Positions 17,905-27,212 of a DNA stretch of 53,301 bases are shown one piece after another. A program made the position numbers and the translations under genes. The notes beneath the pieces were generated by a model. The model worked only from the letters and a program-made list of their open reading frames with translations. It was not told the DNA's origin and did not search any database. This stretch comes from Piscirickettsiaceae bacterium CG07_land_8_20_14_0_80_44_28 (lineage in GTDB: Bacteria > Pseudomonadota > Gammaproteobacteria > Thiomicrospirales > Thiomicrospiraceae): NCBI GenBank assembly GCA_002779995.1, contig PEWX01000065.1, positions 1 to 53,301 of the forward strand, read 5' to 3'. Numbering within the stretch: the stretch's first letter is position 1; each line of letters starts with the position of its first letter.

Positions 17905-20076
17905 ATGACCCGCGAAATTTTTCAAGAAGCCTTGTCTCGATTACAAGCTGGAACCCATCATGATCCCTTTCAATTTTTGGGGTGTCATCCTATCGCAAAG
18001 GGTTGGGAAGTGCGTGTTTGGTTGCCGTCCGCAGAAACGGCTACTTTAGAACAAAAATATCCGTTACAACGATATCCAAACTCAGATTTGTTTACGGTTA
18101 GGTTAAGTGCAGCACAAAAAAAGGCACTTGCGCAACATTATCAAGTTCAATGGCAGGAAAAAGACGGTTCAGAACACCAAGTGGTTTCCCCCTATAGTTT
18201 TATGCCGCAATTGGGAGAATTAGACTTACACCTTTTTGCCGAAGGACGTCATTGGCATATTTATCAATTCCTAGGCGCTAATCCAAAAATAGTGGACGGT
18301 GTGGCTGGTGTGCTGTTTGCCGTTTGGGCACCCTCGGCTAATAGAGTTTCGGTGGTGGGGGATTTTAATGGTTGGCATGGCTTACGGCATCCGATGCGAG
18401 TGCGCGGCGACAGTGGTATTTGGGAGTTATTTATTCCAGGATTAATGGCGGGTGATATTTATAAATTTGAAATCCGTAATGCTCAAACCTCAGGCGTATT
18501 CATTAAAACAGATCCTTATGCTAAAGCGATGGAATTGCGACCTTTGACAGGATCTGTGGTTGCGGAAACGCACTTTAATTGGGCAGACCAAAGTTGGTTA
18601 AAAGCCCGTGCAGAAAGAGACTGGCAAGCGACACCGATGAATATTTACGAAGTTCATCTGGGTTCTTGGCAAAGAGACGATGCCGGCGGGTTTTTGAATT
18701 ATCGTGAAATCGCCCATCGCTTGGTTGAATATGTGGTTTGGATGGGGTATACCCATATTGAGTTGTTGCCCATTTCAGAGCACCCTTTAGATGAATCTTG
18801 GGGCTATCAGACCACAGGTTACTTTGCGCCGACACGTCGGTTTGGTGACCCGGATGATTTTCGGTATTTTGTAGAATATTGTCATCAACACCAAATTGGC
18901 GTGTTTTTAGATTGGGTTCCCGCGCATTTCCCTAAAGATACTTTTGCGTTAGCGCGATTTGATGGATCTGCTTTATATGAGCATGAGGATCCGCGCAAAG
19001 GCGAACATCAAGATTGGGGAACCTATATTTTCAATTTTGGGCGCAATGAAGTGCGCAATTTTTTAATTGCCAATGCGCTGTATTGGTTGGATGAATTTCA
19101 TATTGATGGTCTGCGTGTTGATGCGGTGGCATCAATGTTGTATCTTGATTATTCTCGTGATGAAGGTGCTTGGGTGCCCAATCAATACGGTGGCCGAGAA
19201 AATATCGAAGCCATTGAATTCTTAAAAACGTTGAATGCAGAGGTACATAGTCAAAGCCCAGGCGCGCTTGTGATGGCCGAAGAATCGACTTCATGGCCAA
19301 TGGTGTCAAGGCCAACATGGATGGGTGGCTTAGGATTTTCCATGAAGTGGAATATGGGGTGGATGAACGATACCTTAGATTTTTTTGAAAAGGATCCTGT
19401 TTACCGACCTTATCATCACAATCAATTGACCTTTAGTCAGATGTATGCCTATTCGGAAAATTTTATCTTACCATTGTCACACGATGAAGTTGTTCACTTA
19501 AAGAAATCCTTGGTTGGGAAGATGCCGGGTGACCTATGGCAGAAAATGGCTAATATGCGGCTGCTAATGGGGTATCAATTGTTGCATCCCGGCAAAAAAT
19601 TGTTATTTATGGGTTGTGAGTTTGCTCAATGGCAAGAATGGAGTGATGCAAGAGGTTTAGATTGGTATTTGTGTGATCAACCGGAAAATCGGGGTGTGCA
19701 GTTATTGGTTAGAGACTTGAATTTGTTATATCGAAATCATTCGGCATTACACGAAAGAGACTTTAGTACGGAAGGGTTTGAGTGGATTGATTGTCATGAT
19801 TACGAACAATCTATTTTGAGCTTTATGCGCCAATCAAAAACCGAAAAGATTATTTGTGTGTTTAATTTTACCCCCGTACCGAGAAATCATTATCGTATTG
19901 GCTTACCGGAAGCTGGCAGTTATTCAGAAGTGATTAATTCAGATGCAGCAGTTTACGGTGGCAGTAATTGTGGAAATTCAGGGGTTATCGAAGCCGAATC
20001 CATTCCTTGGATGAATCGGCCTTATTCAGCAGAATTGGTTCTACCTCCTTTAGGGGTAGTTGTTTTAAAAAGATGA
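17905..20076 (+). CDS. glgB: 1,4-alpha-glucan branching enzyme (GH13)
   Basis: GlgB introduces alpha-1,6 branches into glycogen. Seen in order: an N-terminal domain with [14 protein letters not shown], a CBM48 module ([18 protein letters not shown]), then the GH13 barrel with [25 protein letters not shown] (nucleophile Asp), [10 protein letters not shown] (acid/base Glu) and PLSHDEVVH, and the C-terminal beta domain. About 723 residues, the full-length two-N-module form. The ATG at 17905 is preferred because residues [16 protein letters not shown] align in length with the start of E. coli GlgB and an AAGGA lies upstream. The ATG at 17881 also has a possible binding site and would add 8 residues. 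Confidence 0.96.
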   Translation: MTREIFQEALSRLQAGTHHDPFQFLGCHPIAKGWEVRVWLPSAETATLEQKYPLQRYPNSDLFTVRLSAAQKKALAQHYQVQWQEKDGSEHQVVSPYSFMPQLGELDLHLFAEGRHWHIYQFLGANPKIVDGVAGVLFAVWAPSANRVSVVGDFNGWHGLRHPMRVRGDSGIWELFIPGLMAGDIYKFEIRNAQTSGVFIKTDPYAKAMELRPLTGSVVAETHFNWADQSWLKARAERDWQATPMNIYEVHLGSWQRDDAGGFLNYREIAHRLVEYVVWMGYTHIELLPISEHPLDESWGYQTTGYFAPTRRFGDPDDFRYFVEYCHQHQIGVFLDWVPAHFPKDTFALARFDGSALYEHEDPRKGEHQDWGTYIFNFGRNEVRNFLIANALYWLDEFHIDGLRVDAVASMLYLDYSRDEGAWVPNQYGGRENIEAIEFLKTLNAEVHSQSPGALVMAEESTSWPMVSRPTWMGGLGFSMKWNMGWMNDTLDFFEKDPVYRPYHHNQLTFSQMYAYSENFILPLSHDEVVHLKKSLVGKMPGDLWQKMANMRLLMGYQLLHPGKKLLFMGCEFAQWQEWSDARGLDWYLCDQPENRGVQLLVRDLNLLYRNHSALHERDFSTEGFEWIDCHDYEQSILSFMRQSKTEKIICVFNFTPVPRNHYRIGLPEAGSYSEVINSDAAVYGGSNCGNSGVIEAESIPWMNRPYSAELVLPPLGVVVLKR

Positions 20077-20106
20077 GCTCTTTGCAAGGGTGGGGCATGA
20101 AAGTAA

Positions 20107-20143
20107 AATAAGGGAAAAAATAAAATTTTAACCCTTTTTTATT
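20107..20143 (+). terminator. Weak terminator-like hairpin between glgB and glgA
   Basis: AAGGG (20110-20114) can pair with CCCTT (20132-20136), and the right arm runs into six T residues. The stem is only five pairs with a 17-base AT-rich loop, so it could reduce rather than stop transcription into glgA, or be chance. It is the only gap above 100 bases among malQ, glgB, glgA and glgP. Confidence 0.3.
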
Positions 20144-20188
20144 CGTGATCCCCTCTCGAGTCAAGGTCTCCATATAAAGAGAAAAATT

Positions 20189-21661
20189 ATGAAAATATTG
20201 TTTGCGACGTCAGAAGCGCATCCGATTATAAAAACCGGTGGATTGGCAGACGTGTGTGGTAGCCTGCCCAATGCCTATCAGCAGTTAAAACATAAGGTTC
20301 GGTTGGTGATGCCGGCTTATGGCGATGTTTGGGAAAAGGTCTCCCAAGTCTCTCAAATTGCCGACTTTACCTTGACTTCTTGTGGCCGAAATTTGCATGT
20401 ACGCCTTCATAAAGCGACAGCGCCCGGCATTGATGTTCCCGTTTGGTTGGTGGATGTTCCAGAATTATTTTACCGCCCGGGTAATCCGTATTTAGCACCG
20501 AATGGTAAAGACTGGTGGGACAATGGGGAGCGCTTTGGGGTCTTTGCAAAGGTGGTTGCCGAGATTGCGATGGATCGCGTCGGTTTGAAATGGCAACCGG
20601 ATGTGGTGCACTCTAATGATTGGCAAACGGGTTTGGTGCCTGCATGGCTTTCTTTAGAAGCGGAACGTCCTAGAACTGTGTTTACCATTCATAATATGGC
20701 TTATGCGGGGCTTTTCCCCAAGTCACTTTTTGAGGGGTTGGGCTTGCCATCGGATTGGTGGGATCCTGAAAAGGGGGTGGAGTTTTATGATAATTTATCC
20801 ATGTTGAAGGCAGGGATTCAAATGGCGGATGTGGTGACAACGGTCAGCCCAACCTATGCCAAAGAAATTACTTATCCCGAATATGCTTATGGTTTGGAAG
20901 GCTTATTGATTCAGCGTGCTGAACAAGGTAGGCTCGTCGGTATTTTAAACGGTATTGATCAAACCGTTTGGAACCCGAAAATCGATCCGATGATTTATCG
21001 ACATTACACGGCAGAAAAAGGGCGCGTGGCAGCAAAAAAACTGAATAAAAAGGATATGCTGAGTTTTTGGGATTGTGATATCAGTGAAGACGGTTTGGCG
21101 GTTCCGGTTATTGGGTTTGTGGGACGTTTGGTGCCGCAAAAGGGCATTGATCTGATTTTAGAAGTATTGCCGGAAATGCTTGAGGAAACCTTAGCGCGAT
21201 TTGTTATTGTGGGCACCGGAGAAGCGCAAACAGAGTATGCACTCACCGAGCTGTCTCATCAATATCCTGACCGTCTTATGGTTTATATCGGCTACTCTGA
21301 GCCTTTGGCACACAAAGTGGAAGCGGGTGCTGATATGTTTTTAATGCCGTCACGATTTGAACCTTGTGGATTAAATCAGTTGTATAGCCTAGCTTATGGA
21401 ACTCCCCCTATTGTCCATTCTACAGGTGGATTGGCAGATACAGTGGTCAACGCAACTCAGAAAAATTTGGCCACGGGGGCTGCAACAGGCTTTGTCTTTT
21501 TTGACACGAGTCGTCATGCGCTCAAATCCACGCTATTGCATGCCATACATTTGTATGGCAAAAAACGAACTTGGCAAAAAATCCAAAAAACAGCGATGCA
21601 GCAGGACTTCGGCTGGGCAAAGAGTGCGCAGCAATATTTGGATTTATTTAAAACTCTCTAG
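20189..21661 (+). CDS. glgA: Glycogen synthase (ADP-glucose dependent, GT5)
   Basis: GlgA extends alpha-1,4-glucan chains with glucose from ADP-glucose. The 490-residue protein opens with ILFATSEAHPIIKTGGLADV, where the KTGGL motif binds ADP-glucose, has VHSNDWQTGLVP and FTIHNMAYAG in the N-terminal Rossmann domain, and FVGRLVPQKGIDLI plus PSRFEPCGLNQLYSLAYG and STGGLADTV in the C-terminal domain, including the catalytic Glu region. Length is typical of bacterial GT5 synthases. The gene follows glgB by 112 bases and precedes glgP by 9 bases, so synthase and phosphorylase, the opposing polymerising and degrading activities, are produced together. Confidence 0.96.
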   Translation: MKILFATSEAHPIIKTGGLADVCGSLPNAYQQLKHKVRLVMPAYGDVWEKVSQVSQIADFTLTSCGRNLHVRLHKATAPGIDVPVWLVDVPELFYRPGNPYLAPNGKDWWDNGERFGVFAKVVAEIAMDRVGLKWQPDVVHSNDWQTGLVPAWLSLEAERPRTVFTIHNMAYAGLFPKSLFEGLGLPSDWWDPEKGVEFYDNLSMLKAGIQMADVVTTVSPTYAKEITYPEYAYGLEGLLIQRAEQGRLVGILNGIDQTVWNPKIDPMIYRHYTAEKGRVAAKKLNKKDMLSFWDCDISEDGLAVPVIGFVGRLVPQKGIDLILEVLPEMLEETLARFVIVGTGEAQTEYALTELSHQYPDRLMVYIGYSEPLAHKVEAGADMFLMPSRFEPCGLNQLYSLAYGTPPIVHSTGGLADTVVNATQKNLATGAATGFVFFDTSRHALKSTLLHAIHLYGKKRTWQKIQKTAMQQDFGWAKSAQQYLDLFKTL

Positions 21662-21670
21662 GAGTCTGTG

Positions 21671-24175
21671 ATGACAGAACACGAATCGACACTATCAACA
21701 ACAGAACAGCAAAAACACGTTGCAGAATTACTCAAAAAAATGGGTTTGTCTGCCATTGATATTGAACAAGATTTTGTCAATTATCTTTATAGTAATTTGG
21801 GAAGGAATTTATCGTCTGATTGCTTTTATAAATATCGCGCCTTGTCCTATACCATGCGAGACAGATTGATGATGCATTGGAAGCAGACTTGGCATTCCTA
21901 CAATAATAATAAAAAAACACGAAAAGCTTACTATTTATCCATGGAGTTTTTGATTGGTCGTTCCTTGTCGAACAATATGCTCAACTTAGGCGTAGAGAGT
22001 GCTGCGGATGAAGCCATGTATAGTCTGGGATTGTCCTTAGAAGCGATTGAGGAGGCAGAAAGAGACGCCGGCTTAGGAAATGGAGGCTTGGGTCGATTAG
22101 CCGCTTGCTTTATGGATTCCTGTGCAACGTTGAAATTGCCGGTAGTCGGTTATGGATTACGCTATGAATATGGTATGTTTAAACAGCTGATACAAAATGG
22201 TTGTCAGGTAGAAGAACCTGATCACTGGTTGGGGTTTGGAAACTATTCTTGGGAAATTCAACGTAGCGAATATACCCGAACCATTAAATTTGGAGGCGTT
22301 TCTCGGCCTTATAAAGATCCTCATACCGGAGAACTAACGGTGCACTGGGAAGACGCGGATGAAGTCTTGGCCGTGCCGTTCGATGTTCCGATTCCTGGAT
22401 ATCAGAACAGGGTTGTCAATACGTTACGGCTTTGGTCTGCGGAAGCGGCAGAGGGCTTTAATCTTTCTGAATTCAACCAAGGTTCATATTTTGAAGCGGT
22501 TGCCGCGAAAAGTGAAGCTGAGAATATCACCATGGTGCTTTACCCAAATGACAGTAGTGAAAATGGCAAGGAATTGCGCCTGCGCCAACAATATTTTTTG
22601 GTTTCAGCCTCTTTACAAGATGTGGTTGCTCAATGGGTTCAAAGGTATGGCTCGGATTTCAGCGACTTTGCAGACTATAACGTCTTCCAATTGAATGACA
22701 CCCATCCCAGTTTAGCGGTGGCAGAATTAATGCGGTTGTTAATTGATGAGCATAAACTTGACTGGAACGCAGCTTGGGATATTGTTAGAAAAGTGATGGC
22801 TTATACCAACCACACATTATTACCCGAAGCCCTAGAGCGTTGGCAAGTGTCACTGTTTGAGCGCCTATTACCCAGATTGCTGGATATTATTTATGAAATT
22901 AATGCCAGATTTTTAAAACAAGTGGCGATGAAATGGCCTGGTGACAAGGGTAAGTTGTCTAGAATGTCAATTATTGATCCTGACAACAATGTTTGTATGG
23001 CTTATTTAGCGATTGTGGGGAGTTTTTCGATTAATGGGGTCGCAGCACTCCATTCACAGTTGCTTAAAGAGGGCTTGTTTAACGACTTCTATCAGTTGTG
23101 GCCGGAACGATTTAATAACAAAACCAATGGCGTGACACAACGCCGTTGGATGGCCAGCAGCAACCCCGGGTTGCGGAAATTGCTGAATGAAAAAATTGGC
23201 CAAGGCTGGATTACAGAATTATCACAGTTGCATAAAATTGAAGACTTTGTGAATGATAAGAATTTCCGACGTGATTGGATGGCTGTTAAACGCCAGAACA
23301 AGCAACGCTTAGCGGATTTGGTTGAAACTGAAACGGGTGTTCGTTTTGAAGTAGAAGCGTTATTTGATGTCCAAGTGAAACGTATCCACGAATACAAAAG
23401 ACAGTTATTAAATATTCTTCATGTGATCCACTTGTATGCCCGTATTAAGCGGGGTGAAACCGATAATTGGACAAACCGCTGTGTCATTATTGGGGGTAAG
23501 GCGGCTCCCGGTTATTTTATGGCTAAGAAAATCATCAAATTGATTAATAATGTTGCCGATGTCATCAATAATGATCCAGGGGTTGGCAACCGTTTGAAAT
23601 TGGCTTTTGTCCCTAATTACCGTGTTTCTGCCATGGAAATTATTGCCCCTGGCGCAGACTTATCTGAACAGATATCAACCGCCGGTAAAGAGGCCTCCGG
23701 AACCGGTAATATGAAATTTATGATGAATGGCGCCATTACTATTGGAACATTGGATGGTGCGAATGTTGAAATTTTAGAAGCGGTTGGGGAAGAAAACTTC
23801 TTCTTGTTCGGGTTAAAAACAGAAGAAGTGGAAGCCTTAAAGCCGCATTACCATCCGCAAAGCATTATTGAACAAGACTCCGATTTACAACATGTCATTG
23901 CGCTGTTGGAATCGGGTCACTTTAACCAGTTTGACGATGGATTATTTGATGATGTGATTGCCTCAATCAAATCATCACAAGATCCTTGGATGACCTTAGC
24001 CGATTTTAGAAGCTATGTGGATGCGCAACATGAGGCTTCGTTAGCCTTCCAGAACCATAGCCGCTGGAATACCATGAGTATTATTAATTCAGCAAGAAGT
24101 GGGGTTTTCTCTACAGACCGGACAATGACTGAATATAATAATGACATTTGGAAGCTAAGTCCTCTTTCATCATAA
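21671..24175 (+). CDS. glgP: Glycogen/maltodextrin phosphorylase (GT35)
   Basis: GlgP releases glucose 1-phosphate from glycogen ends using phosphate and pyridoxal phosphate. The protein of 834 residues has AYYLSMEFLIGRSLSNN, DAGLGNGGLGRLAACFMDS, GYGLRYEYGMF, NDTHPSLAVAELMR, KRIHEYKRQLLN and the PLP site region GTGNMKFMMNGAITIGTLDG, in which the first Lys binds PLP. All are classic phosphorylase segments. The ATG at 21671 is the likely start since TAGGAG lies about seven bases upstream; a GTG directly before it adds one residue. It is the last enzyme of the glycogen run and is followed by a palindromic terminator. Confidence 0.96.
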   Translation: MTEHESTLSTTEQQKHVAELLKKMGLSAIDIEQDFVNYLYSNLGRNLSSDCFYKYRALSYTMRDRLMMHWKQTWHSYNNNKKTRKAYYLSMEFLIGRSLSNNMLNLGVESAADEAMYSLGLSLEAIEEAERDAGLGNGGLGRLAACFMDSCATLKLPVVGYGLRYEYGMFKQLIQNGCQVEEPDHWLGFGNYSWEIQRSEYTRTIKFGGVSRPYKDPHTGELTVHWEDADEVLAVPFDVPIPGYQNRVVNTLRLWSAEAAEGFNLSEFNQGSYFEAVAAKSEAENITMVLYPNDSSENGKELRLRQQYFLVSASLQDVVAQWVQRYGSDFSDFADYNVFQLNDTHPSLAVAELMRLLIDEHKLDWNAAWDIVRKVMAYTNHTLLPEALERWQVSLFERLLPRLLDIIYEINARFLKQVAMKWPGDKGKLSRMSIIDPDNNVCMAYLAIVGSFSINGVAALHSQLLKEGLFNDFYQLWPERFNNKTNGVTQRRWMASSNPGLRKLLNEKIGQGWITELSQLHKIEDFVNDKNFRRDWMAVKRQNKQRLADLVETETGVRFEVEALFDVQVKRIHEYKRQLLNILHVIHLYARIKRGETDNWTNRCVIIGGKAAPGYFMAKKIIKLINNVADVINNDPGVGNRLKLAFVPNYRVSAMEIIAPGADLSEQISTAGKEASGTGNMKFMMNGAITIGTLDGANVEILEAVGEENFFLFGLKTEEVEALKPHYHPQSIIEQDSDLQHVIALLESGHFNQFDDGLFDDVIASIKSSQDPWMTLADFRSYVDAQHEASLAFQNHSRWNTMSIINSARSGVFSTDRTMTEYNNDIWKLSPLSS

Positions 24176-24184
24176 GGGGGCATA

Positions 24185-24208
24185 AAAACGGCCAGGCCTG
24201 GCTATTTT
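24185..24208. terminator. Loopless palindromic terminator with CCAGGCCTGG core
   Basis: The sequence AAAACGG-CCAGGCCTGG-CTATTTT style palindrome is centred between 24196 and 24197. Arms pair outward from AGGCCT for seven pairs including one G-T, then after one mismatch an A-tract meets a T-tract. It starts ten bases after the glgP stop and ends eleven bases before the DUF3392 start, so it probably ends most glycogen transcripts and limits read-through. Being nearly symmetrical it could act in both directions. Confidence 0.7.
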
Positions 24209-24219
24209 GGGAGGCAAAT

Positions 24220-24552
24220 ATGGAAATACTACTCGACTGGGTTGGTATGGCATCCGATTGGATGCGCCCGCACTTGTCAGCAATTGGTCTGGCAATGATT
24301 GCAACTTTGCTGGTGATTTTTGGACAAAATCTGACTCAGCTATTGAGACACCAAATTGGAAAATACCATTTTGTCGTTAAATTAACATTATTTGTGCTAT
24401 TCAGCGCGATTGGCTTCGCATTGCTCGTCGACTATATTGCCCCTTTGTGGGCGTCACAACTGGCGACACTGTCTGATGAGTGGTTAGCCCCAGTCGTCGT
24501 TGCCATTTTTTATGGTATTGGTTGGCTAGCGCAGAAAAAACAAATGATTTAA
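24220..24552 (+). CDS. DUF3392 family small integral membrane protein
   Basis: An inner membrane protein of 111 residues whose function is unknown. Three hydrophobic segments are visible: about 22-40 (AIGLAMIATLLVIFGQ), 54-74 (VKLTLFVLFSAIGFALLV), and 90-106 (APVVVAIFYGIGWLA). The start at 24220 is supported by GGGAGGC immediately upstream; an earlier in-frame start would overlap glgP and read through the terminator palindrome. The gene lies between the glycogen operon and the convergent greB. Family assignment comes from size, membrane pattern and overall resemblance to DUF3392 proteins of gammaproteobacteria. Confidence 0.75.
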   Translation: MEILLDWVGMASDWMRPHLSAIGLAMIATLLVIFGQNLTQLLRHQIGKYHFVVKLTLFVLFSAIGFALLVDYIAPLWASQLATLSDEWLAPVVVAIFYGIGWLAQKKQMI

Positions 24553-24555
24553 TGG

Positions 24556-24642
24556 TTAGAGAGACCTCTGCATCAGTGGCGCGCGGGAGAAAACTGCCCA
24601 CATTTTTATGCATGTATCCATCTTGTGAAAAGGTCTCTATAA
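24556..24642. repeat. Nested inverted repeat between convergent genes
   Basis: TTAGAGAGACCT at 24556-24567 is the complement of AGGTCTCTATAA at 24631-24642 in 11 of 12 positions. Inside it, TGCAT (24569-24573) can pair with ATGCA (24608-24612), and GTGG (24576-24579) with CCAC (24598-24601). The right arm covers the stop codon of greB. The element could fold as a long multi-stem RNA or be a small mobile repeat. There is no T-run typical of a simple terminator. Confidence 0.5.
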
Positions 24643-25113
24643 CTTGTTGTAGGTGATATCAACAACATACCATGCTTTTTTGCCTGAAGGGGTTTGGACA
24701 AGGACTTCATCGTCTACTTGCTTTTTGAGACAGGCTCTCGCCATAGGGGAGTCAATGGAAATATAATCTTTTTCACCGTAAATTTCTTCCGGGCCGACAA
24801 TCCTAAATTTTAGACAGTCTCCGTCAATGTCTTCTAATGTGACCCATGCGCCAAAATATATGTGACCATCTTGTTGTGGGTGATAGTCAACAATTTTAAT
24901 CTCTTCCAAGGTTTTTCTAAGAAAGCGCACTCGTCGGTCAATTTCTCGTAAACGGCGTTTGTTGTAATGATAATCGGCGTTTTCTGAACGGTCACCGAGA
25001 CTGGCTGCCCAAGCGACAATTTTAGTGACTTCAGGGCGTTCTTTTCGCCATAAATGATCGAGCTCTGCTTTTAGTTTTTCAAAGCCTTGCCGGGTAATGA
25101 GTTTTGTTTTCAT
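24637..25113 (-). CDS. greB: Transcription elongation factor GreB
   Basis: GreB binds the RNA polymerase secondary channel and stimulates cleavage of backtracked transcripts. The 158-residue protein has the N-terminal coiled coil with the acidic tip GDRSENADYHYNKRRLREID and a C-terminal FKBP-like domain with SIDSPMARACLKK. The Asn-Ala-Asp-Tyr tip region and basic patch with LREIDRRVRFL favour GreB over GreA. The start at the ATG at 25113 (MKTKLITRQGFEKL) matches family N-termini. A TTG at 25149 would add 12 residues, but that region contains TATAAC on the minus strand that looks like a -10 element. Confidence 0.94.
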   Translation of the reverse strand: MKTKLITRQGFEKLKAELDHLWRKERPEVTKIVAWAASLGDRSENADYHYNKRRLREIDRRVRFLRKTLEEIKIVDYHPQQDGHIYFGAWVTLEDIDGDCLKFRIVGPEEIYGEKDYISIDSPMARACLKKQVDDEVLVQTPSGKKAWYVVDITYNKL

Positions 25114-25235
25114 GTGATTAATGGGTATCACTTGGTTATAATCCAACAAAGGATTTATTGGTTAACAACGATTTTATTGATTTGGTTAACTTTATTAAAC
25201 TCATGGTAACGCTTTTTTTAAGAAAGGAATAGATT

Positions 25236-25838
25236 ATGCAACAGTCTCGAATCATTTATGGATTGACTTTGGTCTCCTTTTTGGCTTTTTTAGGAGGGTG
25301 TAGCAGCACCAAAGAAAAACCAAAAGAGCCAGCATCGGCAACCACTTGTGTTTACCCGAATTCAACCGTAATTGCGCCGGATTGGGTGTGTGATGTTCCG
25401 GTGAAAAGTCTGGTGTTAAGTGCCGTTGGAATTGCAGAGCCTTCAAAAGCCGGGTTTAGTTTTATGAAGGATATTGCCGCTGCGGATGGTCGAGGGCGGT
25501 TAGCCGAGCAACTTCAAGTTGAAGTTAAGAAAATGGTTAAGCAGTATTTGGGCACCACGGGAAAAGGTGACAGTGAAACAGTTGATGCGGCGGCCAGTTC
25601 AACGTTAAAAACCATTACCCATCAAACGCTGGTGGGGTCGCGAGTGCACCAAACCAGAACCGGACCCAATGGCCGATTGTATGTGTTGGTTGGTATTGAT
25701 GAAGCGGCTAAAACTCAGGTGGTTAAAGCGGCTGTTGAAACCTCAATGCGCAATGACGCGGCTTTATGGCAGCAGTTTAAAGCACAACAAAGTTTTGAAG
25801 AAATGGCTGCAGAAATTGCCAAACAACCGATTCGTTGA
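25236..25838 (+). CDS. LPP20-type lipoprotein
   Basis: A 200-residue exported lipoprotein. The signal peptide runs to about residue 21 with the lipobox LGGC at 19-22, followed by a Lys/Glu-rich linker. The region AVGIAEPSKAGFSFMKDIAAADGRGRLAEQL is typical of the LPP20/FlgP-like family, and the later RLYVLVGIDEAAK completes that fold. Asp in position +2 is absent (Ser follows Cys), so outer membrane sorting is expected. Family members include Helicobacter LPP20 and flagellar FlgP, but no flagellar genes are nearby, so no specific function is proposed. An AGAAAGGA binding site precedes the ATG. Confidence 0.75.
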   Translation: MQQSRIIYGLTLVSFLAFLGGCSSTKEKPKEPASATTCVYPNSTVIAPDWVCDVPVKSLVLSAVGIAEPSKAGFSFMKDIAAADGRGRLAEQLQVEVKKMVKQYLGTTGKGDSETVDAAASSTLKTITHQTLVGSRVHQTRTGPNGRLYVLVGIDEAAKTQVVKAAVETSMRNDAALWQQFKAQQSFEEMAAEIAKQPIR

Positions 25839-25927
25839 GGTATTGGTTTAGGACATGACACCCGCGCAATTTTTTGGTGAGCTTCTTGCTTAATCTGCTC
25901 GCCAAAGAATAGAAATAGGAGAGCAGA

Positions 25928-26215
25928 ATGGGTTGGGTTATTAAAGATTTATACGAAGATGACTATGATTTTGAAGTGGATCGCATGAATTTAGAGGCAT
26001 TGGATATTACCGCGTTTTCGTGCCCTAAGTTAAGAATCATCGAAGTACCGGTTGATGAAGAAGATGTTGAAAAACTAGAACAGATTTACGAATTATTATT
26101 TCCTGGTTTGTTTGAAGATATGCAGCGCATGATGGACGAAGAGGATCGAGATCCTTACGGTGTTCGTTATTACTATAGAATGCGTAAGTCCGATTCTGAA
26201 GGGTTAAAGTCTTAG
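25928..26215 (+). CDS. Small acidic hypothetical protein
   Basis: Not recognised. A 95-residue, strongly acidic, soluble protein with Asp/Glu-rich stretches (IKDLYEDDYDFEVDRM, VPVDEEDVEKLEQIY, MMDEEDRDP) and a Tyr/Arg-rich end (RDPYGVRYYYRMRK). No signal peptide, membrane helix or cysteine pair is apparent; there is one Cys. The AGGAGAGC before the ATG is a good binding site, and the codon use resembles neighbours, so it is probably a real gene. It is 89 bases downstream of the lipoprotein gene and may be co-transcribed with it. Strong acidity would suit a halotolerant cytoplasm, which is only speculation. Confidence 0.65.
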   Translation: MGWVIKDLYEDDYDFEVDRMNLEALDITAFSCPKLRIIEVPVDEEDVEKLEQIYELLFPGLFEDMQRMMDEEDRDPYGVRYYYRMRKSDSEGLKS

Positions 26216-26630
26216 TTTAAAGAATATATTGTTTTATATAGGGTTTTCAATAAGTTGCTATTGATTCGTTAGGGGTGTTATGGCGCTATTGGTTGCATTT
26301 CAGCTTGTTATTTGTTAAAGTATTGTCAATTTCATAGCCCAAAAGGTTAAGTTATCAAACGTTCAGATGTATTTATTACACTGTCATTTGCGTTTAGGCG
26401 CCCCTCGATTTTTATAGACCCCTTGCGGTCAAGTCTAATCCAAAGGATCAGTCCTGAGGAAAATATCGTCTTTAGTATCAGTTTGGCGAGAGTGGTTGCT
26501 AGCCGAGATTTTTGTCGGCGGTTATTCAATGTAAAAACTTATTTTGCCATGTCCTTTCCTTAGTGAATTTTCAATAGCTGAGCGACCCTAGATATCCATT
26601 TAAAAAACAATAAAAAAGGCAAAATTTGAC
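26216..26630. other. Intergenic region upstream of the ectoine operon
   Basis: About 415 bases with no convincing gene. No ectR-type MarR regulator gene is present here, unlike many methylotroph ect loci. A 12-codon frame starts at the ATG at 26280 but is probably chance. Short hairpins are possible at GACC..GGTC (about 26419-26432) and AGGA..TCCT. The final 40 bases before ectA are A-rich with no strong ribosome binding site. The ectABC promoter must lie here; I could not pick a clear -35/-10 pair. Confidence 0.5.
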
Positions 26631-27146
26631 ATGACACAAGACAATTTAATTTTTCGAAAGCCAAATTTAGAAGACGGGCTTGCTATTTATGCGTTAGTCA
26701 AGGCATCGCCGCCATTAGATGTCAACTCCAGTTATCTGTATTTTTTACAAGCCTCGCATTTTGCGGATAGCTGTATTGTTGTTGAGCACAATCAGAAAAT
26801 CGTCGGGTTTGTGTCAGGCTATTTTCGCCCTGATGAACCCCAATCATTATTTATCTGGCAGGTTGCGGTGTCAAAGACAATGCGTGGTCAAGGATTGGCC
26901 AAGCGGATGATACAGGCACTGCTGGATAATCAAAAAGGTTGTGCGACAGTTTCCCAAGTATGTTGCACGATCAGTCCGTCCAATAAGGCTTCACAGGGTT
27001 TGTTTAAATCTTTTGCCGAGCAATATGGCTTGCAGCTGACGGTAACGGCATTTATTGAAGAGGTGCATTTTGGCTCAGAAGGCCATGAGGCGGAAGAATT
27101 GTATTCGCTGACCGCACCAGATCAATCGGATATCGCTATGCTTTAA
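26631..27146 (+). CDS. ectA: L-2,4-diaminobutyric acid acetyltransferase
   Basis: EctA acetylates the gamma-amino group of 2,4-diaminobutyrate, the second step in synthesis of the compatible solute ectoine. The 171-residue protein is a single GNAT domain opening with FRKPNLEDGLAIYALVKASPPLDVNSSYLY in EctA style, with the acetyl-CoA loop AVSKTMRGQGLAKRMI and TISPSNKASQGLF. Length matches the family (about 170-190). It opens the ectA-ectB-ectC cluster, 66 bases ahead of ectB. The compact acidic surface and the presence of the whole pathway indicate an organism that meets high osmolarity. Confidence 0.95.
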   Translation: MTQDNLIFRKPNLEDGLAIYALVKASPPLDVNSSYLYFLQASHFADSCIVVEHNQKIVGFVSGYFRPDEPQSLFIWQVAVSKTMRGQGLAKRMIQALLDNQKGCATVSQVCCTISPSNKASQGLFKSFAEQYGLQLTVTAFIEEVHFGSEGHEAEELYSLTAPDQSDIAML

Positions 27147-27212
27147 TGGCCGCTAATCGCTTGCTAGATCAAACACTAAAATACCAAATTAACTTAGATA
27201 AGGAAAAAAAAC

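Noticed and set aside
26280-26318. 12-codon frame (MALLVAFQLVIC) upstream of ectA as a leader peptide
   Set aside because: It is far from ectA, has no run of regulatory codons and no attenuator-like alternative hairpins, and a frame this short is expected by chance.
26347-26529. 60-codon frame on the minus strand in the ectA upstream region
   Set aside because: No ribosome binding site, no family resemblance and Arg/Leu-rich composition as expected from random non-coding sequence.
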